A stretch of 64,000 nucleotides of DNA from Panax quinquefolius (GCA_020205615.1 CM035163.1:44154189-44218188), one strand, 5' to 3'. Counted from the first letter of the stretch, positions 47,701 through 59,119 are shown. Made by a program: numbers and translations. The notes: a model not told the origin generated them from the sequence alone.

Positions 47701-48440
47701 ACAATAGAAATATCTTTCAAAATTGACGTATTTTTGTTTAGATCCGTGACATGAGCTAAGAAAGCTTGACATCCGTTTTTCAATAAACGAATAGCTTTAT
47801 GTCTTGAGATAACAGTGATTGATTTTAATGGTTTGGTTGCTTGAATTTTCATAATAGGTTGTTTCGGAAAATGAAAGCTAATAACCTTACGAAAACAATC
47901 AATTTTTGCATGATGAGTAGTTAACCAATCAATCCCTAGAATTATGTCAAATGCAAGTATTTTCAATGAAATAAGATCGACAGGTAATGTGAGGGTACCG
48001 ATTTGAACTAAACAAGACTTATAAACAGTGGATGTAATGAAGGTTTCTCCCAATGGAGTTTCAACAGATAAGTCAAAGTCTAATTTCTCCGGAGTCAAAT
48101 TTAAACGTTGAGCGCAAGTAGGAAAAATAAAAGAATGGGTAGAACCGGTATCAAATAATGTATAGACTTCGCTAGAGTTTATGATAATCTTACCCGTGAT
48201 GACCTCGTTCGGGTTCCTTGCTTTCTGGGAGGTCACAACAAATGCTCTCCCTTGTACTACCGGCTTTGACTTTTCTTGGACGGCCTTTGGTGCCTCTATC
48301 CTAGCTGAACTTGTCTTTGCTGAACGACAAGATTGGGCTAGGTGACCTTCTCTTCCCCAATTATAACATGCTTTGGACGGCATCACGCAGTTTGGACTGA
48401 TGTGTCCCTCCCCTCCACATTTGAAGCATATAATAGGTGG
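44778..48440 (-). pseudogene. Tekay pol with chromodomain (PR-RT-RH-INT-CHR), nonsense-riddled
   Basis: One uninterrupted frame, the same as gag, with stops at 47562, 47172, 47100, 47028, 46638, 46467, 45804, 45753 and 45156 and no frameshift that I can find. Order: second zinc knuckle (CYNWGREGHLAQSC, its second Cys changed to Trp), protease ('LFDTGSTHSF'), RT ('[25 protein letters not shown]', 'FIDDILIYS'), RNase H ('YSDASGKGLGCVL', 'FTDHKSLKY'), integrase zinc region and core ('MDFV', 'VSDRDPRF'), then a C-terminal chromodomain ('[11 protein letters not shown]...VKVLWRNH...[15 protein letters not shown]'). The third integrase acidic residue is Lys ('GQSKRTIQ' where Glu is expected). Chromodomains of this group direct insertion to heterochromatin. 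The copy is dead. Confidence 0.93.
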
Positions 48441-49409
48441 TCATTCTCCTTCCTTCACAACGGGTACTGGTGCTGACGTCTTTCCATCATTGTTGAATCT
48501 CCTCTTCTTAAAATGTCCATTCTTATTGTTTTGGCCCTGATTAGCACCGAAGTGGTTACCATTTCTGGCATGCCGATTCCCTTCACGCTTGTTGTCACCG
48601 CTTCGATGACTGCTCTCACTAGTATTATCATTTTGCCGGCTGCTCTCTTTTGGTTGCGTTGACTCGTTATCGTGTTCCAATAACTGAGCCCTATTAACAA
48701 CATCTGAATACAAACACAGTTTATGAGAGATAAGATATTGATGTATCTCAGGTTTCAAACCTCTTAGAAACATTCGCATCATTATCTTCTCATTATCAAC
48801 CAAATGGGATGCAAACCGGGACAGTTCGACAAACTTGGCTACGTACTGCGACACGGTCATGTTGTTTTGCTCCAGTTTAATGAACTCTACCTCTTTCATG
48901 TGACGAATACTTTCGGGAAAGTACTTGCCGTTGAACAGTTCTTGAAACTTCTCCCAAGACATCTTCAGTGCGGCAGGTTGGGTACGCTTTACAGATTCCC
49001 ACCAGTAATCTGCCTCTGCCTGCAACATGAAGGTGGCGAAGGGAACCTTTTGCTCCTCGGAGCAACCCAAGATATCAAATATCTTGTTGATCTATTTTAT
49101 CCATGTCTCTTCCTTAAGTGGTTTTGGCTCTCCAATAAACTCTGGTGGTCCTAGCTCCTTGAACTGTTTGGCGGTGACTGTCCGAGAGTTGCCAGTGTTT
49201 CTACCTGCATTTTGGACAAGAGCCGCTCTCTCCTGATGTTGCATAAATTGCATGAAGCCTCAGAACATTCCATCGTTCATTATTTGGTCAGTGTTATTGT
49301 TTGCATGAGGATTGTCGCCTTTCTGATGCACATTGTCCTGGTTATTGATCTGTGGAGACTCAACGGTCTCCTGTGCTCCATTGATGTTCTCAACATTTTT
49401 GGATGCCAT
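48441..49409 (-). pseudogene. Tekay gag
   Basis: ATG at 49409 ('MASKNVENINGAQE'), 187 bases past the primer-binding site. The frame has stops at 49260 and 49092 and then runs through the Gag core ('EEQKVPFATFMLQAEADYWWESVK', 'FQELFNGKYFPESIRHMKEVEFIKL', 'MTVSQYVAKFVELSRFA'). A TGA at 48441 falls just before the first zinc knuckle (CFKCGGEGHISPNC, intact, about 48380-48425) and is best explained as a decayed CGA codon. Gag and pol share one frame, as is usual for this lineage. The protein builds the RNA-packaging particle. Confidence 0.9.
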
Positions 49410-49580
49410 TTTCAAATACTGCCATAAAACAAGGGTTAATTAATATATCACATATTATCCCTATACTCTGATCGACCAATTAAATACCAAATAAATTTAG
49501 GTAGGTCATACTAGCAAAGGAATTCCCCGTCTCTCCCCTTCTAGTTCTTTTCTGTCATCTTATCCAGGGATCATATCCCT

Positions 49581-49595
49581 AAGCTTTGATACCAA
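49581..49595 (-). promoter_or_regulatory. Primer-binding site of Tekay element
   Basis: Minus strand reads TTGGTATCAAAGCTT, one base after the 5' LTR end. It has the same one-base departure from the initiator-Met site as the inner LARD at 11413. Confidence 0.8.
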
Positions 49596-49596
49596 C

Positions 49597-52574
49597 TGTG
49601 ACGTCCCCCAAAATAGGTTTACATCACCCATCTTGAGTCGCCAAATACATGGTACAAAATTCAAATACAACTTAATAATACAACTGTCGTGTAAAATACG
49701 ACAAAATACAAACTATGAGTTTTAATACAAATATTGTCTTCTAGACAATATCCACTCTTAGAATAAGTCCTCATTACATTTATTGTCACACTATTTAATA
49801 GAATAGTGAGGACTACTAATACTATCATCTGGTCCATCACTCCGTTCCCCGACTCGTCCCAACTATATTCTCATTTCCTGAAGAGAACAGTGAAAGAAAG
49901 GGTGAGCTCAACTAACCATGTAAGAAATATTATGACTAAGATAATGCAGAATAAATTATCATTAGTCTACAACAATGTTAAACTAAATAAAATACAATAG
50001 ACATCAAGTTTAACTGCAGCGGAACAAGCAATCCATTAAAAGAGTCAAGTAGAGAATTAAATCTGCTATCTTTTATGATTTAAAAGGTTTTCATCACTTT
50101 TATCACTTTTATCGCTGAGACTCAGCTTAATAAATAATCCACATCATCGAATCACCCCTGCACTACGGTCAAGGATATTCTTTAGTATCACGACCACAAA
50201 TTATCCATGCACTACGGGCCTAGGACATTCGTGTATTCATCAATGGTCATGATCATGCCAACAACTGTCCATCAATGCACTACGGGCCAATGAGGACTTT
50301 TACCACATCATTTGTAACATTACGGTCATGATTACACCGAATAATCCCTGATCATAATCATACCAAGTCCATCTATGCACTACAGGCCACAGATGACTTT
50401 CAACAAAATATAAACATGAGGATGATGACAATGATATAAGAATTCAATAAAACAAGTTCAAGAATTAATTTATCCAGGAATCAATAACGTCCAAATTATC
50501 AACATGATACTTCTTTGTAGAGTAAAATTCAAGAATGCTTAGAGGAATATTTCCATGAAAAGATATTGGATGAAGCGTAAATATCAAGGATATTCCACTA
50601 ATTTCATGGAGTATAGAAGTCAAAACTTTAACTAACTGAGTATAATAAGGAATGGAATAACAAAAGAAATCACCAAACATGCGGCAGCATCAAGACTTGC
50701 AGGCGAGTTATTCAGCGAGAATAATAAAGACGGAACCGGTCAAGGTGTAAAAACGCATGAGCGAGGATATTCCAACGAATAATAAAGATAAAACCAGTCC
50801 CGGTAAACGCCTTGCAGACGAGGATATTCCAATGAGAATAATAAAAGGCGGAACGAAGTCATGCATAAAGCAGATAGGATGTTCTAACAGTAATAAAAAA
50901 GCGGAACCATGTCGGCGTGAAAGCTTGCATGCAACATGATATTCAATGAGAATAATAAATAATGGAATAACAGAAGAATTTTACCAAGTATGCAGTACTT
51001 CACATAGACAGGTTATTCCAACATAATAATAAATAATGGAATAACAGAAGTTCTCTTTATGAAGATGAAAGAAAGAAATAATACCCCTTACCTCAGAAGA
51101 AACTTGATACTGGAATAGTGAGGTAGCAGGCTTCTCTTCTTCTATAGATTTTCTCTCTACAATTTCTCTCTATAATAATTGCCCTATAGCTTTAGTGAAT
51201 TGGTGAGAAATGAAGGAAGAATGAACTTCTATTTATAGAAAAATATAGTTTCAATAATTTCACGTTTTGGGACTCGAAAAATTACAGTACAATGCCTCCA
51301 ACTTTTCCTTTATTTTTAATTTAGTCATGCAAGTATTATATAACTTGCACCACCTCTCCTAATAGTAAATAATGTGATTCAATAGTAAATCATGTGAATC
51401 AATAGTTCTAGACATGTGAAAATATGAATTACAGTATAGTACCTCCATCTATACCTCCATTTTTAACTTAGTCATGCAAGTATTATCAATCTTGCACCAA
51501 CTCCCCTAATTGTAACAAGAATGTGAAATAATAGTATACACATGTGAACAAATAGTTATAATCATGTGAAATAATAGCAATCAATTGCTCATTTATCCGG
51601 TTAAATACCCGATTGGTCAATATAACCTCCAGACATCAATTTTTATCGAAATAAATGTCGATTTTCACCAACACAAATAATTCCAACACAATGAAACTAT
51701 TTTTATCAACAATATAAATTTTGAAATTTCAAAGTTTGACTTTTCCAAAAAAAAGTCAACTGTTGACTTTTTGACCAAAAAGTTAATCCCAAAAAATTTT
51801 GTGTTTATAGACTATTTTTACTAATTTCATCGTTTCAGACTCAAATATCACGTCCGCATCTCCAAATTCAACTCTGAACACAACTTCAATTTTAATAACC
51901 TTCATCATTAATATTATAACTCACAATATTTATCAACCAGGTCGTTCCTAGGAAAGAGGGGGCTTTCCAATAAGGATTTCTCCCTATTGGCGCGCAATTA
52001 GGTGACCAAACCTCTCCTTGACAGAACTTCTAGACATTGTAAATATTTCAATTTAATAATATGAATAACTTTGTTGTCTCAATTATTGATTTAATAAAAT
52101 AACATATTATGCAGATGATACTGTGACAATAATCGAATCAATAATATGAGAGATATGATGCAACAATTACTGTAGTAATAATTGAGTATAACAGTGTGAC
52201 TTCTCATGTAAGCATCAATAATCAATACCGTGTGCTACTATGCAACCATGTGTATTACTGTACTTTTACTACCGAGTAGTTCAACAGTATTAACAGTAAA
52301 ACCTCCGCCGTTATTTTCATAAAATATTTTTGTCGTTTTCTCACTATGACAGTACTTTCATTGTGGGGTCCACCAATAATTATGCTGTCGTATGAATATT
52401 CCCCGACATAAAGAATATTCCCCGGCCAAACGTATATTATATAACAACTTGCGTACTTTGCAGAATTTATAAATACTACCCATAACTATAACATTATAAC
52501 AAATTCATTCCATATTATTCAAAAATGATAATTATAGAAAAATCATCTTTATTCATAAAAGTTGGGGTCTTATA
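49597..52574 (-). mobile_element. Tekay chromovirus, 5' LTR
   Basis: 2978 bp, minus strand. The start has decayed from TG to TA (TATAAGACCCC at 52574), and the end GGGGGACGTCACA at 49597 leads into the primer-binding site. It contains the phrase repeats (50150-50400), the minisatellite (50690-51030) and the TATA-like box (51226-51239). TSD GTAAA follows at 52575-52579. Confidence 0.92.
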
Positions 52575-52579
52575 GTAAA

Positions 52580-52809
52580 CCTTTTTCCACGGCCAGTTTA
52601 CAATCACCAAGAAAGTAAACTACCTCTTTCATACGTAGGCGATCAACCCATTGTATAAACCCATTTTGGGGAGTGTTCACCTTAGACTTAATCATTAGAT
52701 TCCGCACCAAAACAATTTGGTTTAGCATAACTTCTTCAAAGAAAGCTCGATTTTTTTTTAATCATGACATACCATTCGGCTTAGCCAAATCAAGTAGCTT
52801 AGACCATAT
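52580..52809 (-). mobile_element. Outer LARD internal region, upstream piece
   Basis: Clearly related to the inner LARD core at about 13105-13370 in the other orientation: shared phrases are GTCTAAGCTA-TTGAT, CAAATTGTTTTGGTGCGGAAT and TTCTT-GTGATTGTAAAC. This identifies the sequence between the Tekay and Athila-B insertions as LARD. Apart from one TGA the minus-strand frame is open for about 75 codons ('WVDRLRMKEVVYFLGDCKLAVEKG') and continues across the Tekay insertion. No known domain is recognised. Confidence 0.6.
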
Positions 52810-54271
52810 TGTTGGGTAAAATCTAATTACGCACAACACGCAAGTATACGTGGTCAACAAGTAATAAAGGGATGAGTGGAGTATCGTTCCCATAGAGACA
52901 AATTAGTAAGAAACTTAACCTTACAAGTATCAATTTCCTATTAACCCTAATTTTATTAAACTATTTAACTCAATGATTAAAAATTATAGAAACTAAATTA
53001 AGAAACAAATAAACTACCACAAAACAATCACCAATATCAAAATCTGGAATTTTAAACAATTAATGGAGAATTAGACTTATGATTTCACCCTAAGCTTCAC
53101 TATGATTTCTACACCTTTATTCCAATTCAAATCACTATCCCAGTTTATTAATCAAGAACACGAATGTAGTAATATCCACCTCTCGATGCACTAATATCGT
53201 ATTAACTTAAATCCACAAATTAGATAGAAATAAGTTAAACACCTTAATCAACTAACTCACTATATCTCTATGTGAATTATAATTAAAGAAGGTTTAAGAT
53301 TAAGTTCTCTATCCGATTACATGCGATGTCAAGCATATCTCTACCTTAACATTCAACAAGAATCTGCTATTCACAAAATTCATGAACATATGTTATATTA
53401 ACTAAGTCTAGAATCGAATATCCTCTCTCGATTCCATACAAATCCATAAAGAATTGTTGATCAGGCAATTCATAAATTCAAGCTCAAATCAATATAGATA
53501 AACTAGAAATAGCTTATTGAACTGGAAATCAAAGTTTACAAAATCATTGTTTCACTTAAGGATCCATCATAAGCCTAAAAAGTGAATTGGTTCATCATAA
53601 ATGAAATAACAACTGAATAAATCAAAGGTAACGTTCTTTCAATTACAAATAATATTCTAAGGAGAAGAATAGTGAAAAACACCCTTCACGTAGCCTAAAT
53701 TTGAAACTGTCTCAAAAATCACTTCAAAATCTCCCTCCAATGCTTGTTATGAAAAACTAGAATTGATCTTGGTAATCTTCCTTGTGTCTTGTTTAATTCG
53801 TTGTTAATTGAGTAATAAGCATCCAACACAGAAGTCCCAGTCGAAATTCTCCGCTAAATATAGTCCAAATACTATTCAAATGCTAGAAACCATCTCCCAG
53901 CAAAGTCCAAAACCAAACAGAAGTCTTCACTAGTCGAGACCCCCCCACCCCGACGGGGGTGTATGACTATATTGAGCCCTCCTCGGTGGGCACCATTTCT
54001 GTTAATGTCGTTTGAAGACCTCCCCCATACGTGGGTATATAAACAAATAAGTTTCGCCTTACGTGAGCCTCTATTCTGCTAGTTGAATTTGCTTGTTTCA
54101 AAAAAACTTCCAGAAATGCTCCAAATGACTCCAATTTTCATTAAATGCCACAACAACCACCCTACACATAAAAGAACATAAACACAAATAAAAAAGAATA
54201 TGAACACAAGAAAATAGCAACAATTAAGCGTGAAATGGACAACGATTTGTGGATATAAAATCCACTTATCA
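52810..54271 (-). mobile_element. Athila-like element B, 3' LTR
   Basis: 1462 bp. Minus orientation starts TGATAAGTGGATTTTATATC (54271) and ends TTTTACCCAACA (52810). A polypurine tract adjoins it at 54272, so it is the 3' LTR. The candidate TSD at its left is CATAT (52805-52809), but the partner lies outside the window. GC-rich phrases of the CCCCGACGGGGG type lie at 53940-54025. Confidence 0.85.
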
Positions 54272-54285
54272 AAATCCCCCAAACA
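54272..54285 (-). promoter_or_regulatory. 3' polypurine tract of element B
   Basis: Minus strand GTTTGGGGGATTT directly before the LTR. Confidence 0.75.
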
Positions 54286-54699
54286 TAAACAGTGCTAGTC
54301 CTCGAGCACAAAACAAACTACATGCTATGCAATGCAATGCAATGATATGGAATGAATATGATCTATATACTTTCGAATCCAATAGTATCGCAGAATAAAA
54401 ATTATCTCATTGGCCTCTAAGAAAACAAGAAAACTCTACATTATTAATCACCAAAACCAATCCACAATCCTGAATTAATTCTCAAATCTTAAACCATCAT
54501 CACTGGTATAATGTGCGTGTGTGTTCAACATCTATGATAACTGAAACAGACTCAAATTCAATACGTAATCAACTTCTTAGAAGGAATCATACAGTGCAAA
54601 CTTAAAAATTTCAAAAATAAGCGTATTCCAACTAAAACTAAGCAATACCAAAATCAAGGGTTCATGTAGGGTACTTATACTTCATTTATACTATTTTTT

Positions 54700-54906
54700 T
54701 TACACGGGGGCCTTTTTGCTCTTTTCCCATTTTTTTCATACATGACTATGCAATGTCTCATCCCATTAGGCTAACAGTGCTACCCCTTAGCGAGCTTTCG
54801 ACCAACGACTCCCAGACCATAAAAGACCTTAGGGCGTTAGGTGTAAAGACAATCCCCTCAGGCGTACTTGCTCAAGTAACAAAGGCCCCGAAACAAGACT
54901 AGTCAC
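54700..54906 (-). other. Conserved noncoding block, element B copy
   Basis: Sense-strand order and spacing match the Athila-1 block at 38831-39058 and the element A block at 59120-59330. Flanked upstream by an internal PPT-like tract (54969-54983). Confidence 0.7.
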
Positions 54907-54968
54907 AATATATACTTTTTTCTTCTTTTTCATTCATTTTTTTACTGAAGCTTATATACCCCACATTT

Positions 54969-54983
54969 AATCCCCCAAACTTA
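54969..54983 (-). promoter_or_regulatory. Internal PPT-like tract before conserved block, element B
   Basis: Minus strand TAAGTTTGGGGGATT. The matching site in element A (59388-59403) is present but mutated. Confidence 0.5.
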
Positions 54984-55511
54984 GGTTGTTGCCTAATTTT
55001 TGCCTTTACTGCCTATCCTTGTCGCTTTCTCATTTACCCTAACATTATCCTTTAGAAACTATTTAGGTATCAATTTGACCTGACCAGTCAACAAAGATGT
55101 TATTAGCGTGCTAACCTTTATATACCAGTTTCAAACAAGCGCAAGATTCGATTCATAACAGAAATTATATCATAGTTCTAATAATTAATACTGTATTTTT
55201 TAACTTATTCTCAATCTCATCATTGGCCCACAAATAACATGAACTATAACACTGCTGGACATATGCAAACACAATATTTAGCTAATTTTTTTTTAGATAA
55301 CAAAATGCACTATTAATAGAAAATGCACTATTAACAGAATTAAGAACAATGCAATAACAGCAATAACGTAAGCTACTATGCATGCACTTAAGCTATCATG
55401 TAATTATGTCAAAACCTATATACAACATCATAATTCCTAATTACTATGCAAAACTGGAATGCGATGACAAATTTAAACCTAACTACTACATATGCATGTA
55501 AAAAAGAATTT

Positions 55512-55528
55512 AAATCCCCCAAACTTAA
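55512..55528 (-). promoter_or_regulatory. Internal PPT-like tract after ORF3, element B
   Basis: Minus strand TTAAGTTTGGGGGATTT, shortly after the ORF3 stop. The same position is occupied in Athila-1 (38333) and element A (59894-59910). Confidence 0.55.
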
Positions 55529-55593
55529 GTAATACAATGCTCTTATTGGATGAATAATCATAATTAAATGCGTGAGGACTTCCCTGCAATTGC

Positions 55594-56798
55594 CTAAGTC
55601 TGGGGAGGTGGTGGTTGATCTTCTTGTTCTGAATCACTTGGTGCAAACCTCGGCATTGACATAGGCTATTGATATGGAAATTGTGTTGCTGTATTAATGC
55701 TCTGAAGCGTTGTGTTGAGTGAAGCAAACGACGCGTTCATAGCCTCAAACATGTGGTCTTGCCTCAATGCGAGTTGCTGCATCTCCCGACATGCTGCCTT
55801 GTTATGCACATCCATTTGACATTGAAATTCAAGGAACTGAGGACTGGATAGTGCCTCGGTTGGTGATACCTGCTCGGTTCCTTGATCTCCCATAGCCTCA
55901 TCATCATCCATCGAGGTACCTGTAACATCAACTTCATCCTCCGAAGCTGATGGAAAAATAAAACCCAGTCCTCGAGGATGGAAATCGCCCCCGGCCCATA
56001 CTGAATACCGTGCTATTATTCTGGAGTTGAGCGACGCAAGCGGCATCTGTGTGGGCTCATCGTCAGACCATCTCACACCTACTTGGCGATACAACCCACG
56101 TATGAGTGATGGGTGTGGCAAGCTGCCCGAGAAGTTTCCACGTAAGCACCGGTGGATGGAGAAACAAATAATGGCCCCGACGTCGATGATGAAGTCTTGT
56201 ACAATCGCGTATAGCAGTAAAGCCTTCTCTTTGGTCACATCTGAGGTGGGTACAGTTTATCACATAGGAATACATACCAAATTTTGCCATACCAACTAAG
56301 ATCTTTGCTATGGAGCACTGTGCCTCCCTTTTGGCCTTTGATCCATGTTGTGCCTGGCTTTGTCATTTCCTTGAGTATTTCCTCAAAGTCTGGATCAATA
56401 TCACGTAGTTGGGCATATTGGCATTGGTGAGGCACACGTAATTGGTAGAAGTTATTGATTGCATCAACACTTAATGGAACCAAGCGACCCCGAACATAAG
56501 CGTTGAATGGGGCTTTGTCCTCGGCGTTCGCATAGAACTCCTTTACTATGTTGACCACGGAGGGTTTTGGTTCTTCAGTGAATTTTTTCCAACCCTTCTA
56601 ATAGATTTGCTGCATCATCTCCCCATCAATAGGATTCGGTGCCAACCCTCGCTCCGGTGTAAGGGCTTTTGTGAACATATAATCATACCAGTCGGTGGCG
56701 GCGGCACTCACAAATTTTCGGCGATCAAAGGTCCTTGTCAGTTGTGCGGGCCTTGAACTATCTCCCCTTTGGAATTTCGATGTTGGTTGCGAAGCCAT
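55594..56798 (-). pseudogene. Element B ORF3, 'putative plant transposon protein' type
   Basis: ATG at 56798 ('MASQPTSKFQRGDSSRP'). One stop after 'GEMMQQIY' (56598) and a frameshift near 56235 interrupt the frame, and a late stop follows 'TQFPYQ' (55666). Motifs in order: 'YDYMFTKALTPERGLAPNP', 'VVNIVKEFYANAEDKAPFN', 'YVRGRLVPLSVDAINNFYQL', 'MTKPGTTWIKGQKGG', 'LLLYAIVQDFIIDVGAIIC', 'SVWAGGDFHPRGLGFIF', then an acidic stretch and a likely coiled coil. This is the least damaged ORF3 in the window. Function is unknown. PPT-like tracts lie at both sides (56831-56899 and 55512-55528). Confidence 0.75.
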
Positions 56799-56830
56799 TT
56801 GCTTTCTATTGCTTGTATCACAGTAGCTTT

Positions 56831-56899
56831 CTCCCCCAAACTTGGTTCACACACTTTGTCGAACACTTGGTGTGCACAGATGATTTTCCCCCAAACTTG
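56831..56899 (-). promoter_or_regulatory. Two PPT-like tracts before ORF3, element B
   Basis: Minus strand reads CAAGTTTGGGGGAAAA (56884-56899) and CCAAGTTTGGGGGAG (56831-56845), the second about 35 bases before the ORF3 ATG. Confidence 0.55.
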
Positions 56900-57381
56900 T
56901 CAATTTTCTGTGGCAATTATGGTTAATGAAGTTTTAGAATTCAAAAATAGGGTGCTCACGCTCATATGCAGGATGAAATCCCACTGTAAGAACCCTAATT
57001 CGTGGCTTCCTGAGTTCAATTTAAGTGAAATTGATAATTTTGGGTTTGGAGTGTGTGTTTATATAGTGGTGATGTGATGGAGAGAAATAAGGGTATTTGA
57101 TTGATGGAGTGAAGTAGTGGGTTGATTGGAGAATTTATGGTGAATGGTTGTCAAAATCGTGGGTTGAGCAATGGTTGTACTGGGTGATGGTTGGAGTCAT
57201 TAAGGAAGTAGTGGAGAAGTAGTGTGTAGTTGGGAAGAAGAAGAATAATGTGTGTAATAGCGAGTGGTGGTCAGTTGATTTCTAGGACCCCTCAAGCGAA
57301 GGTGCTAAACTTATTAGGCAGGCTTACGTGGCATGCATTCTATTAACTGAAGTAGGGGACCCCCACCCCGGCGGGGGGTGT
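56900..57381 (-). other. Element B leader before ORF3, cut by element A
   Basis: Noncoding on the element's sense strand. It ends in a GC palindrome tract (CCCCACCCCGGCGGGG, 57361-57376) where element A has inserted. The pol genes of B should lie right of the window, beyond element A. Confidence 0.55.
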
Positions 57382-58698
57382 TGTTGGGTAAAATCTATAT
57401 ACGCACAACACGCAAGTATACGTGGTCAACAAGTAATAGAGTGATAAGTAGAGTATCGTTCCCACAGAGACTAATTAGCAAAAATCTTAACTTACAATTA
57501 TCAATTTCCTATTAACCCTAATTTTATTAAACAAATCACTCAATAATTATAATTAACGGAACTAAATAACAATTATACTAACACAAAATAATCACAAATA
57601 TCAAAATCTGGAATTTCAAATAATTAATGGAGAATTAGACTTATGATTTCACCTTAATCTTAACTCCGATTTTAACACCTTTATTCCAATTCAATGTACT
57701 ATCCTAGTTTACTAATTAAGAACACGAAAATAGTATTAATCACCTCTCGATGCACTAATACCCTATTAACTTCAATCCTGAACACATGTTATACTAACTA
57801 GGTCTAGATTTGAATATCCTCTCTCGATTCCATCTAACTCCACAACGAATTGTTGATCAGACAATTCATAGATTCAAGCACAAATCAATATAGATAAAAT
57901 GGAAATAGATTATTGAATTGGAAATTAAAGTCTACAAAATCATTGATTCACTCAAGGATCCATCACAAGCCTAAAAAGTGAATTAGTTCATGCTAAACGA
58001 AATAAACACTGAATAAATCATAGAAATCATTCTTCCAATTACAAATAATAATCTAACACGAAGAATATTGGAAAACACCCTTCACGTAGACTAGAACCGC
58101 AATTGTCTTGAAAATCTCCAGAAATACTCCTCCACACTTGCCCTCTAAAACTCCGCTTAGATCTTCGTAAAAAAATTGCCTCCCTTATTCTCAACTTGTT
58201 ATTCCTTTAGTATATCATGTCCAACACGTAAGTCCCAGCCGAATTCTCTCTCAAATAGAGTTATAATTCCATGTAAATAGCTAAAATTCGTGCCCAAGAG
58301 GAATTACAAACATAACAGGACACTCAGATTTTCACACACTTTACCAAAGTAAGCTATGCCACCGACTTGCTCAGATGAAGACTCATTTTACGTGTGGCTA
58401 TGTTCTGTTCGTTAATCGAGTAAGACCCTTGCCTGCCTACGGGTGTATAAGTTATTCATGCCACCCCGTGAGTATATCTTACGTTAATCGACTTTGTTTG
58501 CTTTGCTAACTTGCTTCCAATTATGCTCTATTTGATTTCAAATCACACCGAATATCTCCAAATGTACGTTGAATGCCACAACCACCATTCTACACATGAA
58601 ATAACATAAAACAAGTAAAAATGAACATGATCACAAGAATTTAGCAACAATTAAGCATGAATTAGATATTGAATCGCGTATATAAAATACACTTATCA
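57382..58698 (-). mobile_element. Athila-like element A, 3' LTR
   Basis: 1317 bp, ending TTTTACCCAACA at 57382 in minus orientation, with a polypurine tract outside its start (58699-58715). Colinear with LTR B except for a deletion of about 190 bp near 57785, which accounts for most of its shorter length. The candidate TSD is GGTGT (57377-57381); the partner lies outside the window. Confidence 0.85.
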
Positions 58699-58715
58699 AA
58701 ATCCCCCAAACTTAA
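58699..58715 (-). promoter_or_regulatory. 3' polypurine tract of element A
   Basis: Minus strand TTAAGTTTGGGGGATTT beside the LTR. It is the same 17-base string as the internal tract of element B at 55512-55528. Confidence 0.75.
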
Positions 58716-59119
58716 ATCGTGCTAGTCCTCGAGCACAAAACAACTACATGGAATGCAATGCAATGAATACGACTTAACTTATATGCTTATAAATCCAACA
58801 ATATCGCAGAATCAAGATTACTTAACGACCTCAGCGAAAATAAGCAACTATATAATATCAACAATCAAAAACCAATCTACAATTACGCTTTAATCCTCGA
58901 ATCTCAAGCCATCATCACTGGTAGAGTGTGTGTGTGGAACATCTATGATAACCGATACAGACTCAAATTCAATACATAATTAATTTCTTAGAAGGAATCC
59001 TGCAGCGTAAACTTAAAAATATCAAAAATAGATAGTTCCGCGAAAAGTTAAGCAATCACAAATCTCGAGGGTTAACGCAGGGTACTTATACTTTATTCAT
59101 ACAATTTTTTTTTTTTTTT

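Noticed and set aside
50757..50939. 60-codon plus-strand ORF with repeated Lys/Asn/Glu
   Set aside because: Translation of the minisatellite of the Tekay 5' LTR.
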